Positions 1 through 7,783 of a DNA stretch of 10,523 nt are shown here, piece by piece. A model generated the notes under the pieces. It had not been told where the DNA came from. It did no database searches and was given only the letters and a program-made list of their open reading frames with translations. The DNA comes from Leptospira sp. (GTDB lineage Bacteria; Spirochaetota; Leptospiria; Leptospirales; Leptospiraceae). Both the position numbers and the translations under genes were made by a program. Positions within the stretch are counted from its first letter, which is position 1. Each line of letters opens with the position of its first letter. The DNA is taken from positions 1 to 10,523 of the forward strand of contig JAIOQL010000501.1 of the NCBI GenBank assembly GCA_021413405.1, given 5' to 3'.

Positions 1-1125
1 GGGAAAGTCTACCACACTCTTGTTTTTGAATATATTCCTTTTATAATTCTGCTTCTTTCTCTTTTCTATATTTCCGGTGGAATTGTTCTGAAGGGAGACA
101 TTGAAGCAACTCCACTGAATAATTCCCTGTTTCTCCTGACTGGTGCATTTCTTGCGTCTTTCATTGGAACGACTGGAGCTTCGATGCTTCTGATCCGACC
201 ACTTCTAAAAACGAATTCAGAAAGGAAACATGTTGTTCACACTGTAATATTCTTTATCTTCCTGGTTTCAAATATTGGCGGCTCATTGACTCCACTCGGA
301 GATCCGCCACTTTTCCTCGGATATCTCCAGGGAGTTCCATTCACCTGGACATTCAAACTTTTCCCGGAAATGATTTTTTCAGTCGTTGTTCTGCTGACTG
401 TATATTTTATCTGGGACACTATACAGCATAAAAAAGAAACAAAGTCGGACGTAAAAAAAGATCATACACATGCTCAACCGATTTCTCTCGAAGGTCAGGT
501 GAATTTTATCTGGCTGCTTGGTGTTGTTCTTTCCGTTGCATTTATAAATGAAAATTACATACCTGCAATCAAACAAAATCCTTATCTTGCCTTTCTGAGA
601 GAAGGGGTGATGCTTTTGCTGATCGTTCTTTCAAAGGTTACTTCAAGTTCTAAGCTTCGGGAAATAAATAAATTTACATTAAACCCGATCATAGAAGTTG
701 CATACCTTTTCATTGGCATATTTCTGACTATGATTCCGGCGCTGATTCTTCTCGAAGCCCATGGAAAAGATCTTGGGGTAACGAAACCCTATCAGTTCTA
801 TTGGGCATCAGGATTATTTTCCTCGGTACTTGATAATGCTCCAACATATCTGACATTCCTGAGTCTTGCAAAGGGTCTCACCGGATTCACTGAGATGCAT
901 CAGATTCTTGCGGATCCAAACGCTCAAGCTCTTCTGAAAGCAATTTCAGTCGGATCAGTATTTATGGGAGCAAACACATATATCGGGAATGCTCCTAATT
1001 TTATGGTCAAATCCGTTGCCGAAGAAAATAAAGTTCCCATGCCAAGTTTCGGAGGCTATTTGCTATATTCGGGATCAGTGCTCATTCCATTATTCCTGGT
1101 CATTACGTTTATCTTTTTTCTTTAA
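1..1125 (+). CDS. NhaD-type sodium:proton antiporter, 5' end cut off
   Basis: This is an inner-membrane ion transporter of the NhaD/CitMHS (ArsB-like) superfamily, which typically exchanges Na+ or Li+ for H+. The frame is open from base 1, so 374 residues are visible and roughly the first 60-90 are missing; the ATG at 184 is internal. Family signatures visible are SFIGTTGAS followed by IRPLL (about residues 55-68), NIGGSLTPLGDPPLFLGYL (about 92-110), LDNAPTYLTFL near residue 280, and GANTYIGNAPNFMVK near 325. The alternating hydrophobic stretches fit a polytopic protein, and a short cytoplasmic linker rich in Lys, Asp and His lies near residues 140-155. It stops 11 bases before the start chosen for the next gene, so co-transcription is likely. 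The family call is firm; the exact ion is inferred. Confidence 0.85.
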   Translation, partial: GKVYHTLVFEYIPFIILLLSLFYISGGIVLKGDIEATPLNNSLFLLTGAFLASFIGTTGASMLLIRPLLKTNSERKHVVHTVIFFIFLVSNIGGSLTPLGDPPLFLGYLQGVPFTWTFKLFPEMIFSVVVLLTVYFIWDTIQHKKETKSDVKKDHTHAQPISLEGQVNFIWLLGVVLSVAFINENYIPAIKQNPYLAFLREGVMLLLIVLSKVTSSSKLREINKFTLNPIIEVAYLFIGIFLTMIPALILLEAHGKDLGVTKPYQFYWASGLFSSVLDNAPTYLTFLSLAKGLTGFTEMHQILADPNAQALLKAISVGSVFMGANTYIGNAPNFMVKSVAEENKVPMPSFGGYLLYSGSVLIPLFLVITFIFFL

Positions 1126-1136
1126 TTGAAAATTAT

Positions 1137-3299
1137 TTGTTCCAGAATTTCTCTCCGGGGGTCAAAGCTGACCTCCGGAAATTTGTATATGTTTTGATTT
1201 TAAAACTATTAAGTCCTGTCTACATGCTGATCATTGGATTTGCTATTTGCGCCAATGAAAAATTGGTAATCGAATTTTCACGTTTTCTGCTTATTTTTTT
1301 TCCGGTCGCAATTCTCCTGGTTTACACTACGCCGCTTCACAAGCGGAAATACGATTTTCTGAATCTCGCAATCCTGACCCTAGTGATCTTTGGAGTGGCA
1401 ACAACGGTGCAATCAATGACTCATCTCGTTGAGATAGAAATTCCAAGACAAAAAGTTTATTTCAGGATTCTTTTTGGGGGGTATCTTTTCTATCTCGCAA
1501 TTGCAGTTTTTTTTCGGCACAGAATCCGGTCGATTCTTCTCGCAACAGTTCTGTTCTTCACTTCTTTTCCATTCTCATGGTCATATCATAGCGGTTCCGT
1601 AAAAAGCTTTCTTGTTTTTTTGTTTTTTCTCTTTGTATTGACTGAATTTATTTTGCCCAGAATAGATTTTTCCCGAATCCGTTCATTTTTTAATTCGAAG
1701 TCAAATTTATTTATATTCATCCTTTCCATATCATTTCTTGTTTCAAATTTCATTGGTCCGAATATTCTCATAACCAGTGAGGGGATTATGCGGCTCTTGT
1801 CAGGAGTTATCCTTTTCTATTTCATCCGGGACAGCCGGTCACTCGGAATAGCCAAAATTGTTCTCATCCTGGCGGCTCTTTATATTTTCCAGGCTTCGAT
1901 TTTTATTTATTCATTGGGATCCTATGTTTTTCAAAAGGACATTCTGAATTTCAGCTTTGAAAAAAAAATCAGCCTTGCGGGAGTCAATGCAAACGATATT
2001 TCCGGATATCTTCTGGCGATATTTCCAGTCCTGGTTTCGGTGTTATTTATCAGGCATAAAAATAAAAAAACATTTGTTGTTCCGGTTTTATTGCTATTGT
2101 TCAGTAATATCATTCTGCTTGTCCTGACTCAGGCGAGAGCTTCCTGGCTGGTCGAATTTGCAATGCTTCTCATAGTGTTTTATTACCTCTTTAAATTCCG
2201 GTTTCAAAATAAATCAGGCGAAACAAAGGTGATAAACCTAATCCTGCTTTTTTTTATACTAATTTTTGTTGCAATTTCTTATCTTGTAGTCAGACAATTC
2301 ATCTCTCATCCCGAACTGTTTGATATGAAAAGCCTTTATGCGAGGGGTGCACTCTGGAAAATTGCGCTGAAGGCAATACTTTCTCATCCGCTGACCGGGA
2401 TCGGATACGAAAATTATTCGTTCCTTGCATCCCAGAAAGACATCAGCCTAATTGAGCCTTTCTTTTCGGCACTTGCCGCCCAATACCGTTTCCATGGGGT
2501 CAATGTTCATACGCATAATTTGTTCCTGCAGCTTTGGCTGGACGGTGGATTTTTTTATTTGGCGGGCTTTTTATTTCTTCTCATTTATTGCATCCGGTTA
2601 GGGCTTTCAAAAAAAAATATTAATGCAAAGAGATTCTTCTACGTGGCTTTTTCATTCTCGATTCTTTCTGTAGTGTTGCAGGGTTTTGCAAATTATAATT
2701 TTTTTATCTATCCCGTCTGGTTCGGTTTGTGGATAATGATGGGGGCTATTTCCCGGACCGAAAACGTTGAAGAATTTTCGTCCAAAAACAAAAAGCATCT
2801 TCTCACAGAGCGATATTTCTTTTTGAAGCCGGTAATCATCGTTATTTGTTTTTTGGTTATCGGTCTTCATTCATTTGCTATTTACCAGAAGGAAGAATCA
2901 CTTTCGTCTTTAAGCGGACTGAAATTTATTAATGCGCAGGGAGCTACAATAATTGCCGGAGAAGATATTGAGGGAAAACCGGTCTTAATTGCGGAAGCAT
3001 TGAGCTCAATCAACCGTGCGCTATTAATTTATCCGAAAAATCCGGAACTGAATCTTCTGGCCGGTGAGGCAAATTTTGCAATCTACCGTTCTTCCAGGAA
3101 TAATTCCTATCTTAACCTGGCTTCAAGGAATTTTGAAACGTGTATAGCTGAAAGAGATTCTTACCCATACTGTCTTTTCCGTCTTTCCGAGATATCCGGA
3201 AATCTTGACAGGCAGGATGAAAAAGTAAAACTCCGTAAAGAAGCAGAGGAAAGAGATCCTTTTGGTTTGTACGAAAATGGGTTTTTGAAAAATTACTGA
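1137..3299 (+). CDS. O-antigen polymerase/ligase family membrane protein with repeat-like C-terminal tail
   Basis: This is a 720-residue polytopic inner-membrane protein with about a dozen hydrophobic segments before residue 600. The Wzy_C (O-antigen ligase/polymerase) signature lies at residues 332-480: QARASW (332-337), a GALWK segment leading to GIGYENY (421-427), then a large periplasmic loop ending HGVNVHTHN (453-461), with the paired His typical of the family, before another membrane segment. Such proteins polymerise or transfer lipid-linked O-antigen on the periplasmic side; sequence alone does not separate Wzy from WaaL. After a last membrane segment near 560-585 comes a soluble tail of about 130 residues with TPR-like helices (EALSSINRALLIYPKNPELNLLAGEANFA). 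The start is TTG without a clear ribosome site, 11 bases after the antiporter; an ATG near 1224 is an alternative but would remove part of the first membrane segment. Confidence 0.85.
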   Translation: MFQNFSPGVKADLRKFVYVLILKLLSPVYMLIIGFAICANEKLVIEFSRFLLIFFPVAILLVYTTPLHKRKYDFLNLAILTLVIFGVATTVQSMTHLVEIEIPRQKVYFRILFGGYLFYLAIAVFFRHRIRSILLATVLFFTSFPFSWSYHSGSVKSFLVFLFFLFVLTEFILPRIDFSRIRSFFNSKSNLFIFILSISFLVSNFIGPNILITSEGIMRLLSGVILFYFIRDSRSLGIAKIVLILAALYIFQASIFIYSLGSYVFQKDILNFSFEKKISLAGVNANDISGYLLAIFPVLVSVLFIRHKNKKTFVVPVLLLLFSNIILLVLTQARASWLVEFAMLLIVFYYLFKFRFQNKSGETKVINLILLFFILIFVAISYLVVRQFISHPELFDMKSLYARGALWKIALKAILSHPLTGIGYENYSFLASQKDISLIEPFFSALAAQYRFHGVNVHTHNLFLQLWLDGGFFYLAGFLFLLIYCIRLGLSKKNINAKRFFYVAFSFSILSVVLQGFANYNFFIYPVWFGLWIMMGAISRTENVEEFSSKNKKHLLTERYFFLKPVIIVICFLVIGLHSFAIYQKEESLSSLSGLKFINAQGATIIAGEDIEGKPVLIAEALSSINRALLIYPKNPELNLLAGEANFAIYRSSRNNSYLNLASRNFETCIAERDSYPYCLFRLSEISGNLDRQDEKVKLRKEAEERDPFGLYENGFLKNY

Positions 3300-3318
3300 T
3301 TTGATATATGTTCAAGTG

Positions 3319-3347
3319 TTGACATTTATTGCAAAAGAATGGAAATT
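3319..3347 (+). promoter_or_regulatory. possible promoter for the response-regulator cassette
   Basis: A perfect -35 box TTGACA (3319-3324) lies in the 98-base gap before the response regulator. Seventeen bases downstream the -10 position (3342-3347, GAAATT) matches the consensus poorly. It may be activator-dependent or not a promoter at all. Confidence 0.3.
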
Positions 3348-3397
3348 TGCAGTGGATTGTTTGATTTTGGACTTTGTAAAGGCGGGGGAGACGGTCA

Positions 3398-3883
3398 ATG
3401 ACTAAAGGTTATATAATTTGTGTCGATGATGAATTGTCGGTGCTCGAAACTTTACAGGAGCAGCTAAAGGCACATTTCAGCCAATCGCATGAAATAGAAA
3501 TTGCGAATAGCGCTGAGGAAGCACTTGAGCTGATCAATGAAATCCATTCAAACGGGGAGATCATTGAACTGATCATCTCCGATCAGGTTATGCCGGGAAT
3601 GAAAGGAGACAAATTTCTTGAAGAAATCCATAAAATGCTTCCTGACGCCATTAAGATTTTGCTTACCGGTCAGGCAGGCCTCGATTCTGCAATTCACGCA
3701 ATTAACTACGGAGGCCTGAACAGGTATGTTGAAAAACCGTGGAACATTGATACGCTTACCAAGGACATCAAAGAACTCATTCTTAAATTCCGTCACAATC
3801 TGGAAAACCAGCATCTCCTTAATATCCTCAATAATAGAATTCTTGAGCTTGAAGAGGAAAATCAGAAATTACAAAAAAATTAG
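3398..3883 (+). CDS. single-domain response regulator with C-terminal coiled coil
   Basis: This is a 161-residue two-component receiver (REC) protein in the cytoplasm. The acidic pair D10-D11 lies in ICVDDE, the phosphoacceptor is D62 in IISDQVMPGMKG, T90 lies in LLTGQ, and the conserved lysine is K113 in YVEKPW, so all catalytic positions are intact. The KPW ending is common in REC domains of RpfG-like and hybrid-sensor proteins. There is no DNA-binding or enzymatic output domain: after residue about 120 only a helical, probably coiled-coil tail follows (NNRILELEEENQKLQ), so it likely signals by protein contact or phosphotransfer. The ribosome site is strong (GGGGGAG, 3384-3390, 7 bases before ATG). 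It is the first gene of the run to 6479, and its end overlaps the HEAT gene by 35 bases. No cognate kinase is visible in the window. Confidence 0.9.
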   Translation: MTKGYIICVDDELSVLETLQEQLKAHFSQSHEIEIANSAEEALELINEIHSNGEIIELIISDQVMPGMKGDKFLEEIHKMLPDAIKILLTGQAGLDSAIHAINYGGLNRYVEKPWNIDTLTKDIKELILKFRHNLENQHLLNILNNRILELEEENQKLQKN

Positions 3884-5009
3884 TTTCCTTGCATCCGTCT
3901 GCTTGCTGATTCTGTTCCAGAATTTTCTGTTAATTGCAGACGCTAAAAACAAAGAAATAAAACCAAAAGCGGATACGGAAGAATCTGCCGATGTCGCCGA
4001 AGAAAAAGAGGATTCCAATTCCTCTCCGAAAACCCAGCCGGAAAAAAAATTAAGCCCGGGGGATATTTCCAAAAAAAAGGAAATAATTGAAAAAATTCTG
4101 AAATTCGGATCGAGCAAAGAACGGAAGGAAGCAATCAGGGAAGCAATCAGGTTTCCTAAAGAAGCGTCCCAGGAAATTCATAAATTAATTTCAGGAATAT
4201 TGAAAGAAGATCAGGATATTTCCGTTCGTATCGCGTGTCTCCGATTCATTTCAGAACTGGAAATGAAATCTGAAGCAAACGCAGTCATTTTGTCCCTTAG
4301 GAATGAATCCGATGATGTGAAGGAAGCGGCGATACAGGCGGTCAGAAAACTGAAATTGGGAGAGGCTTCCGATGAGCTTGCCTTTCTTCTGAAAACGAAA
4401 GATTTCACAAAAAACCAGAATATAACTTCTTTGATTATCGCAACGTTAGGCGAAATTCCGGGCGGAAACAAGTCGTATGAATTCCTTGAAGCAAAATTCA
4501 GGGACAAAACCACCGATTCGGATATGCGGGCCCAGATTGTCCTCTATTTTGGAAAAATAAAGGACATGCGCCCTGAAAACTATCTTATCGATGCAATGAA
4601 CGACGAGGCGGAAGATGTTACAATCAGGTGCTATGCAATCAATTCGCTTGGTAAAATGAAATCTTCAAAATCAATGGTTCCAATCAAATCTCTTCTGAAA
4701 AAAGTTAGGGAATCAAAGAACAAAGTAGAAATAAAGAAACTTTCTCCAATAAAAATTTATGCAATAGGCGCTCTTGTTGCGTTAGGCGATAAAGAAGTAG
4801 TCAAAGAGCTTTTTAGTTTTGCAAGAGATGATGATGCAAATGTCAGGATACGGGCGATCAAACAATTGGGGGAACTCAAAGAAAAATCTGCATTGGAACT
4901 ACTGGATTATAAGTCAAAACGTGATCCAAGTCTCAAAGTGCAGGCTGCGGCCAAAAAGGCAATAGAGGAAATAAATGGAATCACGACTGATCCAGTTCCG
5001 AAAAAATAG
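3849..5009 (+). CDS. exported HEAT-repeat protein
   Basis: This is a secreted, probably periplasmic, helical repeat scaffold of 386 residues. I chose TTG at 3849 because it yields a textbook signal peptide: a basic start (MKRKIRNYKK), a hydrophobic core (about 11-29) and an ADA cleavage site after residue 32. Longer starts would place this core far inside the protein. Residues 33-75 are a charged, low-complexity linker rich in Lys, Glu and Ser. From about 75 to the end, HEAT/armadillo-like helix pairs recur, with motifs such as ISVRIACLRFISEL, DVKEAAIQAVRKL, VTIRCYAINSLGKM and ANVRIRAIKQLGEL. HEAT repeats bind protein partners; no catalytic motif is visible. It overlaps the response regulator by 35 bases and the next gene by 35 bases, which suggests translational coupling. 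The partner is unknown. A Cys at residue 18 lies inside the hydrophobic core and is not a convincing lipobox. Confidence 0.8.
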   Translation: MKRKIRNYKKISFLASVCLLILFQNFLLIADAKNKEIKPKADTEESADVAEEKEDSNSSPKTQPEKKLSPGDISKKKEIIEKILKFGSSKERKEAIREAIRFPKEASQEIHKLISGILKEDQDISVRIACLRFISELEMKSEANAVILSLRNESDDVKEAAIQAVRKLKLGEASDELAFLLKTKDFTKNQNITSLIIATLGEIPGGNKSYEFLEAKFRDKTTDSDMRAQIVLYFGKIKDMRPENYLIDAMNDEAEDVTIRCYAINSLGKMKSSKSMVPIKSLLKKVRESKNKVEIKKLSPIKIYAIGALVALGDKEVVKELFSFARDDDANVRIRAIKQLGELKEKSALELLDYKSKRDPSLKVQAAAKKAIEEINGITTDPVPKK

Positions 5010-5553
5010 AATTTCCGGTAAGATAAGTAATCACCGGATTTACTACAGAATTTTTCAGGCCATTCTGTTCACGTTGTTTTGTATTTCTGTTCAAAACCTG
5101 ACTTCTCAAACTCAGGATCCCGGAATTTCTGAGAAATATGAGTCTCTGATTTCAAAGAAGGAAAAAAGAATTTTGGATTTTAAGGAAGGTCTAACAGAGA
5201 ATTCCGGTCTTCCCTGGATCATCCGTCTTTTTTACCGGGGAGTAAAAGATGATTATGCTGTTTTTTATGACTGGAATGGTCATGAAGCCTGCTTCAGGTA
5301 CAGGAAAAATAAATTTGATCATGATGGGATTGCATCAATCCATGCGTTGATCCCGGGTCATGCATATGAATTGAACGGTGTTCTTACAGGGATGCTGGTC
5401 TTTCGAAAGATTTCTGAAAATAAAATGAGTTCTGTCCCGGAATATATTCCGGAAAAAAAGCTGAAAATTGAGGAAAAAAAGGATAAGAACAATGTTCCTG
5501 TTCTTAAATTAGAAAAATTCAAGAGCCTTGAAACCAAAGAACTTGTTTATTAA
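4975..5553 (+). CDS. exported protein of unknown function (192 aa)
   Basis: I do not recognise a family. The ATG at 4975 is supported by a good ribosome site (GAGGA, 4965-4969) inside the end of the HEAT gene, so the two genes overlap by 35 bases. The protein has a long basic N-terminal region, a hydrophobic core at about residues 27-40 (AILFTLFCISV), and a likely signal-peptidase site near residues 42-45, giving a mature periplasmic protein of about 150 residues. Its middle is rich in aromatic and small residues (RLFYRGVKDDYAVFYDWNGHEACFRY; then IPGHAYELNGVLTGMLVF), which suggests a compact beta fold. The C-terminus from about 150 is Lys/Glu-rich and probably extended. The only cysteine of the mature part lies in HEACF. 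Its place in the cassette suggests a role shared with the HEAT protein. Confidence 0.75.
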   Translation: MESRLIQFRKNRISGKISNHRIYYRIFQAILFTLFCISVQNLTSQTQDPGISEKYESLISKKEKRILDFKEGLTENSGLPWIIRLFYRGVKDDYAVFYDWNGHEACFRYRKNKFDHDGIASIHALIPGHAYELNGVLTGMLVFRKISENKMSSVPEYIPEKKLKIEEKKDKNNVPVLKLEKFKSLETKELVY

Positions 5554-6043
5554 AAAAGAATTCTTCATTTTCCTTTTATTTGCTATTCTTCTCATTCTCC
5601 ATAGCACTCTTTCTGCTCTTGAAAAAGTAATTAAGAAGGGCGAATCTCAAATTATAGAAGGACTTGAAATCAGATTGCCTGAGGATGGGATAATGGTTTT
5701 TGAAAACCGGGTTTCTTCCCCCATCAGAATTTATCCGTTCAAGGGGGACGATTTCATCATAATTATCCGAAAAAATAAAGAAAAGCTGGATCAGTTAAAA
5801 ATAGCTGATCTGAAAAATTCATTTTTACCGGGTGGAAAATATGAGAAAGAAACCATGATTTCCTCAGAACCCGGCAGGCAGGTAATGAAATATTCAGGGG
5901 AATTTCAGCGAATTGGAAACAATTTGAGATCCATCCTGTATCTATTTGAAAAAAACACAATCTTCTATTCTGTTTGGATCACCTACCGGAAGGAACGGAA
6001 TGATCTGGAAAACTATTTTTCTGTGCATACTTTTATGAAATAA
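5528..6043 (+). CDS. exported protein of unknown function (171 aa)
   Basis: I do not recognise a family. The start TTG at 5528 gives a clear signal peptide: basic KPKNLFIKKE, hydrophobic FFIFLLFAILLIL, and cleavage after LSA near residue 31. A second in-frame TTG at 5543 is possible but shortens the basic region. The mature part of about 140 residues starts with a glycine/acid segment (LPEDGIMVFENRV) and ends in alternating strands (RSILYLFEKNTIFYSVWITYR), followed by a conserved-looking helix. This resembles small DcrB/PsbP-like periplasmic folds, but that is a weak impression. It overlaps the upstream exported protein by 26 bases and lies 22 bases before the next gene, so it belongs to the same transcription unit. 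Confidence 0.7.
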   Translation: MKPKNLFIKKEFFIFLLFAILLILHSTLSALEKVIKKGESQIIEGLEIRLPEDGIMVFENRVSSPIRIYPFKGDDFIIIIRKNKEKLDQLKIADLKNSFLPGGKYEKETMISSEPGRQVMKYSGEFQRIGNNLRSILYLFEKNTIFYSVWITYRKERNDLENYFSVHTFMK

Positions 6044-6065
6044 GGTCTAACTGTAACGGGATCTA

Positions 6066-6479
6066 ATGGTACGGGCAATACTGATAGCAATGATTTTGTC
6101 TCCGGGAGTCGGCTTACTGTCTGCAAGGGACTATCATGATTTTCCGTTCGAAGACGAAATATATGTACTGACTGACAAATTCGGGAACATAATAGATATC
6201 GCACGCAAGACTGCTAATTCCGGTGATTATAAATTAAAAAAAGACAAGTCAGGCAACCTGTTTGCGATTCCTTCTAAAAAGAAGCAGGAAAGTCTTTTTG
6301 ATAACTGGTTTTTCAAAGAATATTCGGCAAGTGTTCCGGGAAATTCTTCAAGAAAGAGTAATTTGAGAGATGAGCTTTTGGGAGGAGTCAGTAAAGAGAT
6401 TACTTTTGGCAACATTCTGGGAAGTATCGTAGTTCTCTCAGGTTTTATGTTTAGCCTATATAAATTAGTGAAACCGTAA
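6066..6479 (+). CDS. small signal-peptide protein with C-terminal membrane anchor (137 aa)
   Basis: I do not recognise a family. The protein begins with a short signal peptide (MVRAILIAMILSPG, likely cut after LLSA near residue 20) and ends with one membrane helix at about residues 114-134 (ITFGNILGSIVVLSGFMFSL) followed by KLVKP. This predicts a periplasmic domain of about 90 residues held in the inner membrane by its C-terminus. That domain is basic (KLKKDKSGN, PSKKKQE) with a YHDFPFEDEIYVL beginning. An in-frame stop ends at 6056, so ATG 6066 is the first start; a weak GGGA lies 4 bases upstream. It closes the response-regulator cassette, and 50 bases later the tRNA begins. It could anchor the HEAT protein to the inner membrane, but that is inference. 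Confidence 0.7.
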   Translation: MVRAILIAMILSPGVGLLSARDYHDFPFEDEIYVLTDKFGNIIDIARKTANSGDYKLKKDKSGNLFAIPSKKKQESLFDNWFFKEYSASVPGNSSRKSNLRDELLGGVSKEITFGNILGSIVVLSGFMFSLYKLVKP

Positions 6480-6505
6480 AATATCCTTGCTTAGAGCTTT
6501 TCTTC

Positions 6506-6511
6506 TAAAAT
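6506..6511 (+). promoter_or_regulatory. possible -10 box of the tRNA
   Basis: TAAAAT lies 18 bases before the mature tRNA 5' end, which would give a leader of about a dozen bases. No good -35 box sits at the right spacing; TTGCTT (6487-6492) is only 13 bases away. This is a weak call. Confidence 0.25.
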
Positions 6512-6526
6512 CTTGGAGAGAGTAAT

Positions 6527-6785
<259 letters not shown>

Positions 6786-6815
6786 AATTGTAAAATAAAT
6801 GGATCAAAGCGTCGG

Positions 6816-6837
6816 AACACAGCCAAAAGGATGTGTT
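6816..6837 (+). other. inverted repeat upstream of the DUF151 gene
   Basis: AACACAgCC (6816-6824) pairs with GGaTGTGTT (6829-6837) around an AAAA loop, eight pairs with one mismatch. No T-run follows, so it is not a standard terminator. It could be part of the tRNA-linked element or an operator. The rest of the 318-base gene-free stretch 6604-6920 is AT-rich with no ORF I can support. Confidence 0.35.
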
Positions 6838-6881
6838 TGAGATTGCGGGTTCGTATTTGTATTACTTTTCAAAACATTAAA

Positions 6882-6912
6882 TTGTTTAAAAAATAATAGC
6901 ATCGAATATAAT
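6882..6912 (+). promoter_or_regulatory. promoter of the DUF151 gene, leaderless arrangement
   Basis: TTGTTT (6882-6887) and a perfect TATAAT (6907-6912) are spaced by 19 bases. The -10 box ends only 8 bases before the ATG at 6921, so transcription would begin at or within a few bases of the start codon. There is no Shine-Dalgarno sequence. Confidence 0.5.
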
Positions 6913-6920
6913 GTATTCTC

Positions 6921-7433
6921 ATGGAATTACTCGAAGTGAAAATTTCGGACATTTCTCTAACGAATGTTGGATTTGCGGTTTTTCTAAAACCAAAGGATTT
7001 GTCTGAATCAAAAGTTGTTCCGATATTTATCGGGCCACTTGAAACCCATTCCATCACCTCAGTCCTGGACGGAATTACTCCTCCAAGGCCAATGACGCAT
7101 GACCTTCTTTTGCAGATAATTTCCACTATGGGGGCCCAGATCATCAAAGTCGTTGTTGATGAAATTATTGATAACACGTTTTATGCAAAAATTTCGGTTC
7201 GCAAGGATGAAGAAATAATTATCATTGATGCACGTCCGTCTGATTCAATAGCAATAGCTCTAAGGGCAGGTGCTCCTATTTTTATTGCAAAATCTGTTTT
7301 GGATGAAGCCGGAATCATGATGAAAGAGGAAGAAATGGGAAAAGAGACTCTTTCTACCGGAGAAATATCTCAACCAACATTTCCGAAAACCCAATTACAG
7401 ATTCTCGAAGAGTCCTTATCAATGCAGGCATAG
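6921..7433 (+). CDS. DUF151 / bifunctional nuclease family protein
   Basis: This is a 170-residue cytoplasmic protein of the DUF151 (BFN) family, for which DNase and RNase activity is reported in some members. The whole domain is present: an N-terminal strand pair with VVPIFIGPLETHSI (32-45), PRPMTHDLL (55-63), DNTFYAK (84-90), DARPSDSIAIALR (103-115) and GAPIFI (117-122). A charged C-terminal extension follows from about 130. The ATG at 6921 is the only usable start: an in-frame stop lies at 6909-6911, and the N-terminus aligns with the family without loss. There is no ribosome site, but a -10 box sits right upstream, so the mRNA may be leaderless. The next gene's frame runs back into its 3' end. 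The family call is strong; the cellular role is unknown. Confidence 0.92.
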   Translation: MELLEVKISDISLTNVGFAVFLKPKDLSESKVVPIFIGPLETHSITSVLDGITPPRPMTHDLLLQIISTMGAQIIKVVVDEIIDNTFYAKISVRKDEEIIIIDARPSDSIAIALRAGAPIFIAKSVLDEAGIMMKEEEMGKETLSTGEISQPTFPKTQLQILEESLSMQA

Positions 7434-7480
7434 CAGTTTTCAAAAGTGGTGAAGACGGTGTCAAAAAAGCAATTTCTGAC

Positions 7481-7756
7481 ATGGAAAAACTTTACAATGA
7501 ACTGAAAACTAAGGGTGAAACGGATAAATCTGAACAGGCAGCACAACTGAGAGAATTATTAAATAAAACAATCCGTGATTCAAAAGAAATTCTGGATCGT
7601 GCTGATTCCAGCTACAAAGAAGTAATAAACAATCTCCAAACCAATTTTGATACGATTTCCCAGCAGATTGAACAAGTGGTTCCAGAACAGGTAAAATCAA
7701 CTGTCAAAACCGGATTTGATGAACTCAGAAAACTCATCGGGCCAAAAAAAGTTTAA
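7481..7756 (+). CDS. phasin-like small helical protein, true start probably further upstream
   Basis: This is a small all-helical protein of the phasin-like kind (granule- or membrane-associated coiled-coil proteins). It is Lys/Glu/Gln-rich, has no cysteine, and shows heptad-like helices over its whole length (ELKTKGETDKSEQAAQLREL; then ILDRADSSYKEVINNLQ). The coordinates use the only canonical start, ATG 7481, giving 91 residues. However, the same frame is open upstream and reads LINAGIAVFKSGEDGVKKAISD directly before this Met, which matches the usual phasin-like N-terminus. I find no ATG, GTG or TTG there; ATC 7418 and ATT 7394 are the candidates, which would make about 112-120 residues and overlap the DUF151 gene. 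ATG 7481 itself has no ribosome site. Either a rare start codon or a sequence error is likely. Confidence 0.65.
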   Translation: MEKLYNELKTKGETDKSEQAAQLRELLNKTIRDSKEILDRADSSYKEVINNLQTNFDTISQQIEQVVPEQVKSTVKTGFDELRKLIGPKKV

Positions 7757-7783
7757 TCAAATCTAAAATCAGGACACCGTAAA

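Noticed and set aside
3726..3848. A longer start for the HEAT protein inside the response-regulator gene
   Set aside because: It would bury the signal peptide more than 40 residues inside the protein; TTG 3849 gives a standard signal peptide.
3871..3883. Run of seven A at the end of the response regulator as a programmed frameshift to the HEAT gene
   Set aside because: The HEAT frame needs a +1 shift, while an A-run heptamer favours -1, which leads to an early stop; the HEAT protein also has its own signal peptide.
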